A DNA stretch of 33,203 bases from positions 1 through 33,203 of the forward strand of contig JALQPE010000502.1 of assembly GCA_030407315.1 (NCBI GenBank), given 5' to 3'. The notes beneath the pieces were generated by a model, which searched no databases, was not told where the DNA came from, and saw only the letters and a program-made list of their open reading frames with translations. Position 1 is the first letter of the stretch, and each line of letters opens with the position of its first letter. Below, one piece after another: positions 17,300 through 27,959 of the stretch. A program made the position numbers and the translations under genes. The DNA is from Asparagopsis taxiformis (taxonomy: Eukaryota; Rhodophyta; Florideophyceae; Bonnemaisoniales; Bonnemaisoniaceae).

Positions 17300-18661
17300 A
17301 TGCTTCCTCTCGCTCCAAACGACGTTATAGAAGTTCAATGGGAACTTCGGCCGTTTGGGAGGAAACGAAAAATTGTGTGGTGGTCTGCAATCGTCAAGGA
17401 AATTACTCAGGTCAAGACCGAAACAGACCCATTCCTCCATGCATTGCTCGAATACAAAGCTGAATATGGTTTCGACTCTACCCTTTCTCAAGTCAAGATT
17501 TCAGATCGTAACGAGCTCGTCGACAAGGATTCCGGAAGGGTTCTCCCGTGGCGAAGTGGTGAGCTTCGCAGTATGGACTCACCTGCATCCCCAGCAGAGA
17601 GAGACCCGGACTACGGCATTGACCACACTCGCCACCGCCACCGCGGCATCCTTCAAGATTGCACTGCGGATCAAATGAAGAAGACCATAGCAGAAATGCT
17701 GGCAAGATTGGAAAAGCTGGAGTCAGCTGCCAAACATCCTCTTCCCCCTCCATTCGATTCCAACAGCTCCATGACCTCCTCTGCTCTGACTGTATGTAGC
17801 ATTCTGTTTCAGAAGCTTGGTGTGTACACGGACAAGCCCCTCTCCCTCCGGATGACAAAATCCGAGCACTCCAGGGGAATGCGACAAACATCGCAAGAAG
17901 AAATCAGAGTACAGGCTGACTGCTCCCTTGCTCAATTCCGCACTATTGCCATTCAATGCAAGGCGAAAGAGAATCGTGATGTTCTCTTCCTGCCGTCCTT
18001 TGAGGACATCACCTTTCCCTCTGGAAATGAGTCGGATCTTTCCATCATTTTCCCCACCTTTCAGGCACTATGTGACTCCATAGGTACCTCGCAACACGGG
18101 TTCCAGAAAATATTGGTGAAGAGCAGGGCGGAACGCGATGGAGGCAGCTCATCGATTGTCCGAATTTTAGGAAATCTAGTCGACGTTGACTGCTCTCATG
18201 ATGCTCCTTCTTCCGCATTTCTCGTCGGCTCATCTGCTTACGTCCTGTCCAGCCCAGACCAACGTATGACAGTTCTTTGCAGAGACTCCTACGAGTTTGA
18301 CCATGTCAACAATACATTTTTACATCCCCTATGTCTTAGCCAACTATCACAGTCTAGCATCGTGGACTCTTTCCACCTACGTGATAAGGCTACTGTTACT
18401 TATGGAGCAACGTTTTCGTTACTGTGGAGACGTATTCAGCGCCGAGCTTGTTACAGCACTTTCCAGCCTCTATCAACCGCAGAGACGTTTGGTACACTAC
18501 ATCTACGCTTACCTTGCTGTATTTTCAGTGGTACTACTATATGCCAGGAGCTTGAAGACATTGGCTATGAGGCTATCTCTCGTCTTGGCTTCAATGCGGA
18601 TTCAGACACTACCCACCCACCCTCTCCTCCACCTGCCACCTGCAGTCCGGAGCAAAAATGA
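17300..18661 (+). CDS. Unrecognised protein, possible N-terminal Tudor-like domain
   Basis: A 453-residue frame from an ATG with A at -3. I do not recognise the family. Residues about 8-90 have a pattern recalling royal-family folds: VIEVQWELRPF, WWSAIVKEI, then LLEYKAEYGFDSTLSQVKI and LPWR. A short helical stretch (KKTIAEMLARLEKLE) lies near 125-140. The remainder has no recognisable motif. The last 130 residues overlap a second open frame (18297-18710), so a frameshift or short intron near 18300 is possible and the C-terminus is less certain. It is divergent from the methyltransferase-SET gene and convergent with the gene at 18937. If the Tudor-like reading is right it could be a methyl-lysine or methyl-arginine reader, which would suit a SET-domain neighbour, but this is inference. 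Confidence 0.6.
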   Translation: MLPLAPNDVIEVQWELRPFGRKRKIVWWSAIVKEITQVKTETDPFLHALLEYKAEYGFDSTLSQVKISDRNELVDKDSGRVLPWRSGELRSMDSPASPAERDPDYGIDHTRHRHRGILQDCTADQMKKTIAEMLARLEKLESAAKHPLPPPFDSNSSMTSSALTVCSILFQKLGVYTDKPLSLRMTKSEHSRGMRQTSQEEIRVQADCSLAQFRTIAIQCKAKENRDVLFLPSFEDITFPSGNESDLSIIFPTFQALCDSIGTSQHGFQKILVKSRAERDGGSSSIVRILGNLVDVDCSHDAPSSAFLVGSSAYVLSSPDQRMTVLCRDSYEFDHVNNTFLHPLCLSQLSQSSIVDSFHLRDKATVTYGATFSLLWRRIQRRACYSTFQPLSTAETFGTLHLRLPCCIFSGTTICQELEDIGYEAISRLGFNADSDTTHPPSPPPATCSPEQK

Positions 18662-18936
18662 TAAAGCACACCTATCCGTAGTTATCCTGTTCCTGGGTAT
18701 TCCATTCTAGAGCTCCTGTGGCCATCAATTTCTAGTAAAGACGGATACCCTCGCCCCTTCCTACTTCGACTATTCCACTACCTGTCTCTGCGCTGTTCCT
18801 TCGACTTGACACTATCGTCTGACTGGTTTCCTGATGTCTCGCACCTATCTACTTCCATCTATTACAAAATTCACCTCAACAGAAATTTTATTTCTTCATT
18901 CTTCGTCTACTACACCGAAACTGGTTTCATCCGATA

Positions 18937-20463
18937 CTACTCCCCTTCATTCTCGATTTCATCATCGACGAATACCTTCACATATTCTGCATCTCCTCCG
19001 TCCTCTTCCATAGACCTGAAGCTCTCCTCCAGCACTGATTCCCCCCCATCGTCTACGTTCAGTTCTTCATATCTATCACGCGATATAGTCAAAACCTCCT
19101 CATTCATGAACCGACTACTCACCCGCTCCCCGGGAAGAAGCAGTTTCACTGCTTCATTGATTTCCCGGATTTGCGCTCCTTCCACCTCTGTTCCACTTTG
19201 AAATTTCAAAATCGTTCGGAACCCGTATGCAAGTATGTAGATGAATTGCAAGGAGTATTCTGAACGTCGCAGGAACATGTTCTTATCAGAACATTGCGTG
19301 TAGGCGACTGCAAAGTTCAGTGCAACCTCTACTAAATTGATCCTCCTAGTCAAAAACCTCTTGTCCGGTTCTCCAATTATTTGAACTTCGTACTCGACTT
19401 TGAATAGCATTTCTTTTCGCACTGCAATGAAGTCGCGAAGAATCTTCATATTCTTGTCATCCATTGCTGCACGCTCCGCTGCATTCATTTTCCTCTGCGC
19501 CGAGTACAGACTTGGAACTGACTCAATGTCCAGCCCACCGTCGTGCAAATGATGCTCCATTCGGACTGAACCTTGAAACCCACTGTATAGAACGAATCCA
19601 AGATCTCGGATGAACCGGTTTCGCACATGATCTCTGGACTTGTTCATAAACCCGGTCACTGCTGTGAGTGCCGATTTCGTCACAGTGATGCCTACCTCCT
19701 TTCTGTGCAACGGCCCATTGTCTCCAACCTTTCTTCGCTTCTGCTTTCGAGCGGCCCCATCACTTCCCTCGGACGTCCCATGCATTCCATCCATGCGAGC
19801 AGAGTCCGTTCCGCGAATTGTCTCCTCAATGGTCCCGGTAGTCACATACCCCCGCGCCCTCCACCGTTCGATACCTTCCGACGTTCCATTGGAGCTGGAA
19901 CGGTCTCCTCCCTCTCTGAAAGAATTGTTTTGACACGTATTCTTGATTAAAGAGGTCACAACTTGGCAGCGCAATTCAATGTGGTTCCGGCCGGCAAGCG
20001 TCCTATTGAACACATCCTTTCGCTCATTGCTCTGCCTGGCGAACATCAGCGTATTGATTAGCTGGCATCCGTTGAAATGCCTATCCCTCTTATCCACCAT
20101 TGCCTTCGTGTACGTTGGAACAACAGCACACAGCACAGCACACACCATTTCGAACGTGAACGATTTCTCCGCATCCTGCGCAATGCGGAGACGTTCCCTG
20201 TCCTTCTCGGAGGCGATCTTCTTCGGATGTCCTTGTCCCTGGCTCAGAAGCCCATCGACGATGCTCTTGACCTCCTGCATATCGGTGTTTAGCATGGAGA
20301 CAGTCTTGGCGACATTTCCGAGAGTCTCGCGTAATTGAATGGTGCTCTTCTCGACGGCATCCATTTTATCACTCAGGGCTTTCAACTCTGCAGTGATGTT
20401 CGAAAAGCCCTCACGCGTTATTTCGGAAAATGCGGCGATGCTTACGGAGGTTTCGGGATTCAT
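18937..20463 (-). CDS. Unrecognised coiled-coil protein
   Basis: 508 residues from the ATG at 20463 (A at -3). The frame stays open upstream to 20517 but only through a GTG. Residues about 12-70 have heptad-like spacing of hydrophobics typical of a coiled coil (ITAELKALSDKMDAVEK and onward). Residues about 80-180 are helical-looking with conserved Cys and aromatic positions. A Gly/Ser/Arg-rich linker lies near 185-260 with basic KQKRRK. Residues about 270-450 form a second probable globular region, and the C-terminus is strongly acidic. No enzyme motif is visible. It is convergent with the plus-strand gene ending at 18661, leaving 275 bp between them. The long clean frame and the ordered coiled-coil/acidic-tail architecture support a real gene; the function is unknown. 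Confidence 0.65.
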   Translation of the reverse strand: MNPETSVSIAAFSEITREGFSNITAELKALSDKMDAVEKSTIQLRETLGNVAKTVSMLNTDMQEVKSIVDGLLSQGQGHPKKIASEKDRERLRIAQDAEKSFTFEMVCAVLCAVVPTYTKAMVDKRDRHFNGCQLINTLMFARQSNERKDVFNRTLAGRNHIELRCQVVTSLIKNTCQNNSFREGGDRSSSNGTSEGIERWRARGYVTTGTIEETIRGTDSARMDGMHGTSEGSDGAARKQKRRKVGDNGPLHRKEVGITVTKSALTAVTGFMNKSRDHVRNRFIRDLGFVLYSGFQGSVRMEHHLHDGGLDIESVPSLYSAQRKMNAAERAAMDDKNMKILRDFIAVRKEMLFKVEYEVQIIGEPDKRFLTRRINLVEVALNFAVAYTQCSDKNMFLRRSEYSLQFIYILAYGFRTILKFQSGTEVEGAQIREINEAVKLLLPGERVSSRFMNEEVLTISRDRYEELNVDDGGESVLEESFRSMEEDGGDAEYVKVFVDDEIENEGE

Positions 20464-20985
20464 CTTGACCTTGCAATTGGAGTTTGCTAAAAGGAGAATT
20501 GCTTTGAAGGATGTCACGCTTAGTACAGCAGTGTTGTAGCAAATATCATTTCAGTGGATGCATCCATCCTGGTCTACTCTACATAATAATAATGCTTCCC
20601 AGTGCTCCGTAACGGTTATTTTTCATAATTTAGTGGTGGATGGTGCGTATTCTTTCCTTTGCCACCACCCACGTCCTGTGCATACCACACCTCGCTACCA
20701 GACTGACGTCTCCTACTAGACACTTTCAATGCAAAGATAGATAGGTATAATTTGAAATGCTAAACTCAACATATTATAGCTACTATGTACATTCTCTCCT
20801 TACGGTGAGACAAACCAGATATGTTCTGTTCTCCCAATCTTCCTTTCTCCAACGTCCTATTCAGCATCTAGCTTCCCCGCACCCAACTATCTGTAAAGCA
20901 CCATCACAATTAATATAGTCGTATACCACACACCATTCCAATATTTACCTTCACACCAACACTATGCTCCATATTTCCTCTAAGT
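20464..20985. other. Intergenic, no gene recognised
   Basis: AT-rich upstream region of the coiled-coil gene. Nothing recognisable is seen before the palindromic array that begins about 20990. Confidence 0.35.
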
Positions 20986-20989
20986 CCAC

Positions 20990-21348
20990 TCCACCAGACA
21001 GTGTTGTCAAACAATGCACGGTACTACCCGCAGACAATACAATTTGCTATCTACACTACTGTCTACAGATTTCCCCAGACAGTGCAGTAATACAGTACAA
21101 TGTATTGTCTCAGACAGTAAAATGTACTGTCTGCACATACTGTCTGGCGGCAACACTTCCGGACAGTAAAATTTACTGTTCTGGACAGTAAATTTTACTG
21201 TTTTTGGTACTGTCCAGATTTCGTGCCAGTTTACTGCTGCAGCAGTATTCTGAAATTTCCAGACAGTAAATTTTACTGTCTCCGCGCACTGTCTTGGCCA
21301 GACAGTAATTTTTACTGTCTCAGACAGTAAATTTACTGTCTGTTTTCA
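20990..21348. repeat. GACAGT palindromic array, left copy
   Basis: Dense GACAGTAAA and TTTACTGTC half-sites, many joined as palindromes such as GACAGTAAATTTTACTGTC. More than a dozen ACAGT/ACTGT half-sites fall within 360 bp, with irregular spacing. The same half-site builds the array at 31589-32340. The right edge runs into CTCAACACCGTAGTGGTACA, whose inverse occurs at the left edge of the other array. Confidence 0.88.
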
Positions 21349-21405
21349 TTCTCAACACCGTAGTGGTACAATCAGCCTAGCTGTGGGGCAACCCTATATT
21401 TTCAC

Positions 21406-23112
21406 TTATCGGCGCTTCTTAGCCGTTCGTCTTTTAGACTTTTTCTTAGCCGCTTGGCGGTTCCGCTTACGGAAGTATCGGGAGATTTGTTCCTCAGGCA
21501 CGTTGTGCCGTTGCGTCCACGTGGGGTCACGGTACCCGTACCACCTTACGAGGAACCACTCCTCATTATCGTCGTCGACGACATGGTCGATCAAGTCGTC
21601 TATGGCGAATTCCTGTTCTTCAGGTGGTTCCAGGTTCTGGGAGACAGCTCCCTGTTCTGGTAGAACATCTTGGCTCGACGAGAGTCGTCTTCTTCCGGTG
21701 TTAGCCGTGTCACCCGCAGGGGTAAGCGGCTCAGCCGAAGTGGCTTCTTGGGATATTTCCATGCCGTGTGGTCGGCTTCTTCTTGTTTGTCGTCGAGAGC
21801 GACTATTCTTCTTCGGTCTTGTTCCGGTTGGTGCCGTCTGGGTTGATCGGCGTAGCCGGGAGAACGTCTTATTGGCGTCTTGGGAAGCAGGTTCCTGTGT
21901 GGTGTCAAGAGTTTCATCCTCGGGAAGGTCAAGTTGAGTGGACATCGGCTGTGAAGCAGCATTATCCTGACGATGAATATCGGCCTGGGCCCCCTCCTCA
22001 AAGACGGTTCGTCTCGGACCGATACTCGGTATGTCGGTTAAAGGTTCACCCTCAACCGTGGAGCGGGATGACAAAGGCTTGGTTACAGGGTGACCTGGGG
22101 GTTGCTCGGTTGGAAGATGTACGCGCTGCGGGCTTGATGCATCACGATGTAGGCACTCTTCCGCCATACTCGGCATCTTGTTGGCGGTTTGATCGTCGGT
22201 TCCCACCGCAGGTACGGATGCTCCGTTAGAAGTTAACCGTGAGTGCGGTGTTTCCTGTTCAGGTTGTGGCGCATACGTCACACGGTCGTGGCTAACTTGT
22301 TCGACAAGTCCATCCCGTTCTATGTGAACGGTTCGCCTACCGGCTTTCGCGACCTTGAAAGGTCCTTGCGCCAGTGGCGTTAACTTGTTTCGTTCCCGTA
22401 CCTCGGGGTTGTCAAGGTAGACGTAGTCGCCCTCCTGGAGGAGTCGTTTGGTCTTCCGGACTCTCCGGTCAAAGTCTCGCTTATAACGCGCTTGCGTGGC
22501 GTGTAGCCTTTGACCGGCATTCTCAATTGCTTGAGCAATCCGTTGCAGGAAGTCCTGTTTCAAGAAAGCGTCCGGTTTTTGCCGTGTTCTTGTCGAGTGA
22601 TGAAGGGAATAAGGGGGTGGTGGTCTACTTAGGATAAGGTCAAAGGGTGTCGTCCCTGTCGTGCGATGCACGTGCGTATTGTACGCGTACGTCAACGCTG
22701 GTGCGTACACGTCCCAGTCATTCTGGTTTTCGTTTACGTAGTTGCGTAACATGTTCAACAACGTACGGTTATACCGTTCCACCCGATCGTTGGTCTGAGT
22801 GTGGTGGGTTGTTGCGAACAAGTTCTTTGTTCCAAGTTGCAGGCAAACAGCCTGGAAAAGTTTGGAAGCAAACTGAGGTCCGTTATCGGAGAGCAACGTC
22901 CTATGGGGACCGCACTTGAAAACCCAGTGGGTGCAAAATGCGAAAGCCACATGGTAAGCAGTGATACTGCGTAATGTTTCAACCTGTGTAAGCTTCGTGA
23001 AGCGACAGATAATCCCTAAAAGGTGAAGGTTACCCTTCTTTGTTTTAGGCAGAGGGCCTAGTACGTCTATAGAGACTTTTTCCAGCGATGCTGAATCTGG
23101 GAATAGTTTCAA
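21406..23112 (-). pseudogene. Integrase catalytic core plus chromodomain (retroelement fragment)
   Basis: A 568-residue open piece. The catalytic triad is intact: Asp16 (SIDVLGPLP), Asp76 (LSDNGPQF) and Glu112 (DRVERYNRT), with the D-35-E spacing of retroviral-type integrases. After the core comes a GPFKVAKAGRRTVHI beta-barrel-like region, a long Pro/Thr-rich linker, and a chromodomain at about 501-545 (IDHVVDDD, EEWFLVRWYGY). The C-terminus is Lys/Arg-rich. The chromodomain would direct integration to marked chromatin in a live element. It is scored as a pseudogene because the upstream domains are frameshifted. Confidence 0.85.
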
Positions 23113-23145
23113 GGTATTAGAGTGTCTACGCGAATTAAGGCGGTT

Positions 23146-23355
23146 TCAGGCGCAAGCCTGACAACGTTCAACCATAGCGGTGATATCCGCGTCCATAGCT
23201 GGCCAATAGTACGAGAGACGCATGGTCTCGTACATACGGTTTTGTACCGGGTGACTCGTGAGTACATCGTGATTACACATCTTCAACTGGCGGGGCCTGA
23301 TTGTTCCTGGTACAACCACTTGTTGGGAATTGTCAAGGGTGGATTTACGTCGCAA
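23146..23355 (-). pseudogene. Integrase H2C2 zinc-binding domain fragment
   Basis: The minus-strand piece contains HDVLTSH, YETMRLSYYWPAMDADI and CQACA, the His-Cys zinc-binding pattern at the N-terminus of Ty3/gypsy integrases. It is separated from the catalytic core by a frame change between 23146 and 23112, which confirms decay. Confidence 0.75.
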
Positions 23356-23386
23356 GACCCCTTGTTCATCTTCGAAGAAGAGAGAT

Positions 23387-24010
23387 TCAAGACTTCTGAC
23401 TTGTCAATACTTGTTGACAAAAATCATCAGAGCGTTGCTCCTCGATCCACTCGTTGAGTATTATTGGCGCGGAACCATCTATCTGAGGATGTGTCGCCAT
23501 GACAGCCTGGTTTTCTCCCATTAGGGATGTGTCAGCGGAATTCCGCGCAATGAGTAAATCAAAGAACCACGAGCTCATCTCTTCGGTAACAGGTATTTCC
23601 TGGTGAAGTTCATACACGAAGAGTCTGGGTATTTCGTCATCCACTGGGTGTGGATCTAGCCCTTCCGTTTCGACACTCGATATCGCGTCTGGTACTTGCT
23701 GAACCCTGCCAGAGTGGTAGACTATGGTGTAGTCGAACTCTGACAGGCGGAGTTTCCAACGACACAGGCGCCCTGATGGGTCAGTGATATTCATCAACCA
23801 ACGCAACGCGTTATGATCGGACCCCACAATGAACTTGGTTTGTTCAAGGTACAGTCTAAGGTTAATTACTTCCCATACTACTGTGAGATACTCGCGCTCC
23901 GTCGGAGAATATACCCGTTCGGGTTTGGTCAAGGTCCGCGACCAGTATCCTACAGGAAGATAGTCGTCATCATCCTGCTATTGCAAAAGCGCACACCCTA
24001 TCTGATACGC
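23387..24010 (-). pseudogene. RNase H domain fragment of the retroelement
   Basis: The frame at 23932-23387 contains RVYSPTEREYLTVVWEV, IVGSDHNALRWL and LRLSEFDYTIVYHSG, typical of gypsy RNase H. The start of the domain (VDTDFSAYQIGCALLQ) lies just upstream and is cut by stop codons near 24020 and 23977. Confidence 0.78.
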
Positions 24011-24024
24011 AGAGAAGTCTGTAT

Positions 24025-25113
24025 CTACGATTTAGGGTTTACCCACCCTAGGCAGTGCCAGTATCGGGGGTTGCACAGAGATTCTCTCAGTTTATCGCAC
24101 GTATGGTGTTGTTCCGCCGTTAGAGGGATTGAACCGAAGCTGGGTATTTTGTCCTTGGTCAACATCGCGTTGAGGGGATGGGAGATATCCGCGTACCCCT
24201 TAACAAAACGGCGGAATACGCCGCAGCTCCACAGGAAGGAATGCATTTGCGTGGGATGGTTGGAAATGTTGCTTTCGCGATAGCATCCGTCGAAGTTTGG
24301 GCGACCGCCAGCTTACCTGGCATGACCAAGGTAGTCTACCTTTGCTTCGAAGAAGTGGAATTTTGCCAGCTTGAGGGTTACCCCTGCCGTCCTGAACAGT
24401 AGGAGTACCTGATCCACGTGGTGGAGGTGTTCTTCCTCACTATGTGAGAAGACGATGACGTCGTCAACGTAGATGAGACATCTTTGTCAGCGTACGCTGC
24501 TTAGGATAATATCAATGGCGCGTTGGAACGTTGCTGGTGCATTCTTCAGCCCGAAGGGCAGTCGTTTCAGCCAATACGATCCAAGATGTGACGTGAAAGC
24601 CGTCTTATCCTGATCCTAGGAGGCAAAAGGTATCTGCCAATAGCCTGAGTTACAGTCGAGCGTGTTGAACACGCGTGCGTCTCCTAAGGAGTCTATACAA
24701 TCGTCCGCACGGGGCAACGGATAAGCATCCGAGATGGTGATTTCGTTGGGAGGTCGGTAGTCAACGCAGAAGCGTAATTTACCACCCTTCTTGGGTACCA
24801 GGACCACTGGGCTAGCCCATTCAGAGTTCGAGGGCTCGATGAACCCTTTTTCTAGCATGGAGATGATCTCCTTACTTGCTAGCTCCCTCCGAAAGGGTCC
24901 CACCCGGTATGGTTGTTGTCGACGTGATCGACTTCCGTCGATTACACCAATCCGGTGCACGGTTTCCTTAATGTCTCCACGAGACCCGTCCCACATGGAT
25001 TCATGTTGCGCTAGCATCGCAATAATTTTCTCCTTCAACTCCTGTTGTTGAAGGTGTTCCAAGGATGCATCCCCCCGCCATTGTGGATTCTCTTTCTCCG
25101 TGGTTCCCATCAT
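24025..25113 (-). pseudogene. Reverse transcriptase remnant of the retroelement
   Basis: The frame 25113-24616 has the N-terminal fingers and palm motifs (PYRVGPFRRELA, WASPVVLVPKKGGKLRFCVDYR, FNTLDCNSGYWQI) and ends at a TAG immediately after PFAS. Reading resumes with [16 protein letters not shown] and the catalytic YVDD at 24471-24460. The piece at 24246-24025 (CGVFRRFVKGYADISHPL) is the thumb/connection region. Several frame breaks separate these pieces. Confidence 0.85.
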
Positions 25114-25431
25114 CGGGTTGGTTGGACTGATGATACGGTTTGGGCCGGAAGAGGATAACTCACTATGGAGCTTTTGATCGGCTGGGTCGGGTTATCAACG
25201 AGCAATACCAACAACTGTCCCCTTCGGGAGGTATCTTTCTATCGAACCAAAATTGGTGAGAATAACAGTGAAGACTGTGCGAGGAATGATTTCGGCAATG
25301 CCATTCGGCATTGAGATCCGCTGTCGGTGGAATAGGTTTTTGCTTCGCCTCGAGGATGCTTAGACAAGCGATGCGTTTATTTGATTCGTAGGGGGAATGT
25401 TTATTTCTCTTGCTAGCCGGAACCAGTTCGA

Positions 25432-25703
25432 CTAGTGGTCCAGATCAGTACCATGCGAAGGGTTTGGTTCATGTACATAGCAAGAAGAGGAGTTATTCAA
25501 TTTACTCACATTCTGCATAAGCAGGATGGCTATCGAGCCATCGTCGTGTACATCAATGCGCTGAGCGCGGCATCGAATTGCATCTACATGAGAGTTCATG
25601 ATACCTGTTCCCAGGAGAACTGGTACTGCCTGCTTAGGGGCTACGAAGAACTCTGCGTCCAGAACCTTACGACCTAACTGTATTAGCAGCTTGATTCTTC
25701 CCG
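25432..25703 (-). pseudogene. Retropepsin C-terminal remnant
   Basis: Minus-strand residues in the order ITGRIKLLIQLGRKVLDAEFFVAP, then PVLLGTGIMNSHVDAI resemble the second half of a gypsy aspartic protease (flap, then ILGTDFL-like). The catalytic DTG half is missing: the frame joins gag-like sequence directly, so the protease is truncated. Confidence 0.5.
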
Positions 25704-26249
25704 TTATCCTGAGAGGATTACCATAGGCGTCAGCCAGTTGAGGGATATTCCCGGTCTGCGAGGCGTAGGACTTCCATCCTTTGGGCGGTTCTCGGCAGTG
25801 CAGTCTTGTTGGTTCCACAGCCCCTGGTACTGGTCACCGGAAGAAGAGCTAACGTAGCTTCTCCTTTGTAGGTCGGTGAAATTCTTCTCTAGACGGATAA
25901 CCCGTTCTAGAAAATCCACACGGATAGACTTCCACGTTCCCGAGAAGACTTCTACTTCTTTCTCATTTACCACTTCGTGGCAAATGGATTTCAGCTGGGG
26001 TGTATGCAAATCAATCGTGTCATCCACGAGCTTTGAGACGAGATTGTCATGCCGATCATCGAGGGTGTCCTCAACAGCTTGGCAGATCTCATCCCGAACC
26101 TCTTTCAATTTATCATTGAGAATCTTGTCCGCATGTTCATGCATAAGTCGGAAGACTCCTTCCTCAGTGATGGATTCTTGGTTTGAACCTCCCCAGATGG
26201 AGTCTGACTCGGAGTCAGAATGTTCCGGAGACCTGTCCGATGGCATCAC
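25704..26249 (-). pseudogene. Gag-like fragment
   Basis: A 181-residue acidic, highly helical piece beginning MMPSDRSPEHSDSESDS and lying just upstream of the protease remnant on the minus strand, where gag belongs. No CCHC zinc knuckle is visible. It is called gag from position and composition only. A further minus-strand frame at 26524-26252 may be its displaced N-terminus. Confidence 0.4.
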
Positions 26250-26524
26250 TTCTACTCTTGCTCAATGAGCTCACGTCCAACGACGAGTGTACTCTTCTTG
26301 AGTGATGTCGGTTTGTCGCCGGTCGGCTTAGATGACGGTAAGATTCTAGGTCGAGAGACCAATGTAGTACATAGAAAATCCGTAAAGCGGCAAAACCGCC
26401 CTACAGGTGTCCCGAGCCTCAGTAGTGTGGTAGAGCAAGCGAATCTTGCGTCAACCGCCAATAGCGAGGATACTACGAATGGTCTTCCGGTGATCCCCGG
26501 TGAAGGTTGGGGTTGCTCACGCAC

Positions 26525-27510
26525 GGAGTGCGTATTGATGGAGCAATAGACGTAACCCGTCGAGCTGTATAGCTAAAGCTATTTCGTCCTGGAAAGATAC
26601 AAAAGAGCAATGCAAACACTGTTCAGTGGAGTCGTAAATTCCACGTGAGTTTACGTTACCTCTAAAGGTTAAGCACTCTGGCTGATCCAGAGGCATTTTA
26701 TACTAGACCAAGTTACTGTAAACAGTTAGGGTAGGTGGACAGTGAGGAATAAATATCCTTATGTGTGGTGCAATTTAAGTTGGTCGATGAAATCGATGCG
26801 GGCGCGTGCGCGCGAACGTTGCCACGAAACCGCGAGCCCGGTGCCACGTGTAGCGATTTCCGCGAATTCCCCTTTATTTCCCCTTTTCGGGTTTTTTATG
26901 ACGAAAGTCTTTTCCGAAATATTTCCCTTTTTGCGTGCGAGCGTGCGGCTGCCGCCGGCCAGCCGCGCAAGGACAACCTGTCCTGAGTAGTTAGCTACTA
27001 ATGGTTGCTCTGCTTCGCACCTTACCAGTAAACAGTCAGCACTTTCGCAGCTACGAGTTAAGCGTTTAGCGCGTCGCGAGGACCGATTGCGTTACGACGT
27101 TGCGTGCGGATTGCTCACGATCGCCGACGTACGTGCGCGCGCGCCGCGTATACCGACCGTCGAATTGCGTCGCACCGCGAGACCGCGCGTTGCGTCGCAT
27201 ACCACTAGGCCAGGGATTTACGACTCCTGCGTGGATTGTGTTGAGCTCGAGTTTACTCGGTGATCTCCCCCTGAGATCACGGCTTGCGCCGGCCCGCGAA
27301 TCCCGTTTTGCGATCGATCCCTGCGCGTTCCGCCGTTGTACCACCCGATCGCCCCCGCGACCGAGCGACGTGCGAAACGCAAGTTCAACTGCGCGATCCG
27401 GTTCACCACGCCCTGACACGGCAAGCGATTCTAGAACTCTCTTAGTGACCGCCATCCCGGCTGGTCCTACATTATGTGCATCAATCAGATTCCTGATTAT
27501 GGCGACTGCG
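26525..27510. other. Retroelement leader region, no gene recognised
   Basis: This stretch lies between the gag-like piece and the primer-binding site. It holds a TATAAAA on the minus strand near 26703-26697, a CpG-rich GC stretch from about 26795 and overlapping frames on both strands around 27066-27537 that lack an ATG and have biased, Arg-rich composition. I see no recognisable domain. Confidence 0.35.
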
Positions 27511-27529
27511 GGAGCCAGCGAGATCACCA
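27511..27529 (-). other. Primer-binding site of the retroelement
   Basis: Reading on the minus strand, the LTR ends in ACTAACA, then GT, then TGGTGATCTCGCTGGCTCC. A TGG-initiated 18-19-mer two bases after the LTR end is the standard arrangement for tRNA-primed minus-strand synthesis. The primer tRNA is not identified. Confidence 0.6.
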
Positions 27530-27531
27530 AC

Positions 27532-27919
27532 TGTTAGTATTACAGTGTAAGTTAGCTGAGTCAGCTTAGTTAAAATTTGCCCCTTGTGGGGTCTTTAGTT
27601 GTCCCAATGGGTCCCTTCCCTCGACTGGTCCGAGATACAGCGAAGCTGTTTCCATTGGTAATTCCCTAGCCGGGGTCATCCAATAGGATGTCGACACGAC
27701 CCCTTCAGGGCAGGCCACATCGTGGTATGACAATACCGGCAGCTCACAGGGAGCGCGGGTGTAAAAATAGGAATAGTTTTACCAGCTAGCTACAAAAAAG
27801 TCACGAGGAAGCGACCGAAGTGGCTACGTACCAAATATATCTTGCCGACTACCTTGTAGAGTTTTCCACCCCTTCAGCTGGCATTCCATCATGGACGGTT
27901 TCACAACTGTACACTAACA
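27532..27919 (-). repeat. 5' LTR (388 bp)
   Basis: On the plus strand it begins TGTTAGTATTACAGTG and ends CAACTGTACACTAACA. The two ends are imperfect inverted repeats with TG...CA termini, as in LTRs. It is immediately followed on the minus strand by the primer-binding site. No second copy was seen in the window. Confidence 0.65.
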
Positions 27920-27959
27920 CACATGACACATAGACTGCGTGAACCACGCTGGCCGCGAC

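Larger units (their letters stand above)
21406..27919 (-). mobile_element. Decayed Ty3/gypsy chromodomain LTR retrotransposon, one LTR only
   Basis: On the minus strand the order from right to left is LTR (27919-27532), primer-binding site, leader, gag-like frame, protease remnant, reverse transcriptase, RNase H, integrase and chromodomain. This is the Ty3/gypsy order and, with the C-terminal chromodomain, a chromovirus-like element. Each domain sits in a different or interrupted frame, and there is a stop codon inside the reverse transcriptase, so the element cannot make a complete polyprotein. No partner LTR is found beyond the integrase end at 21406. The sequence passes within about 60 bp into the GACAGT array, so the 3' end is deleted. 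Confidence 0.85.

Noticed and set aside
27066..27537. Overlapping frames on both strands with Arg-rich composition
   Set aside because: Neither strand shows a known domain. The minus-strand frame lacks an ATG start, and the region lies where a retroelement leader is expected.
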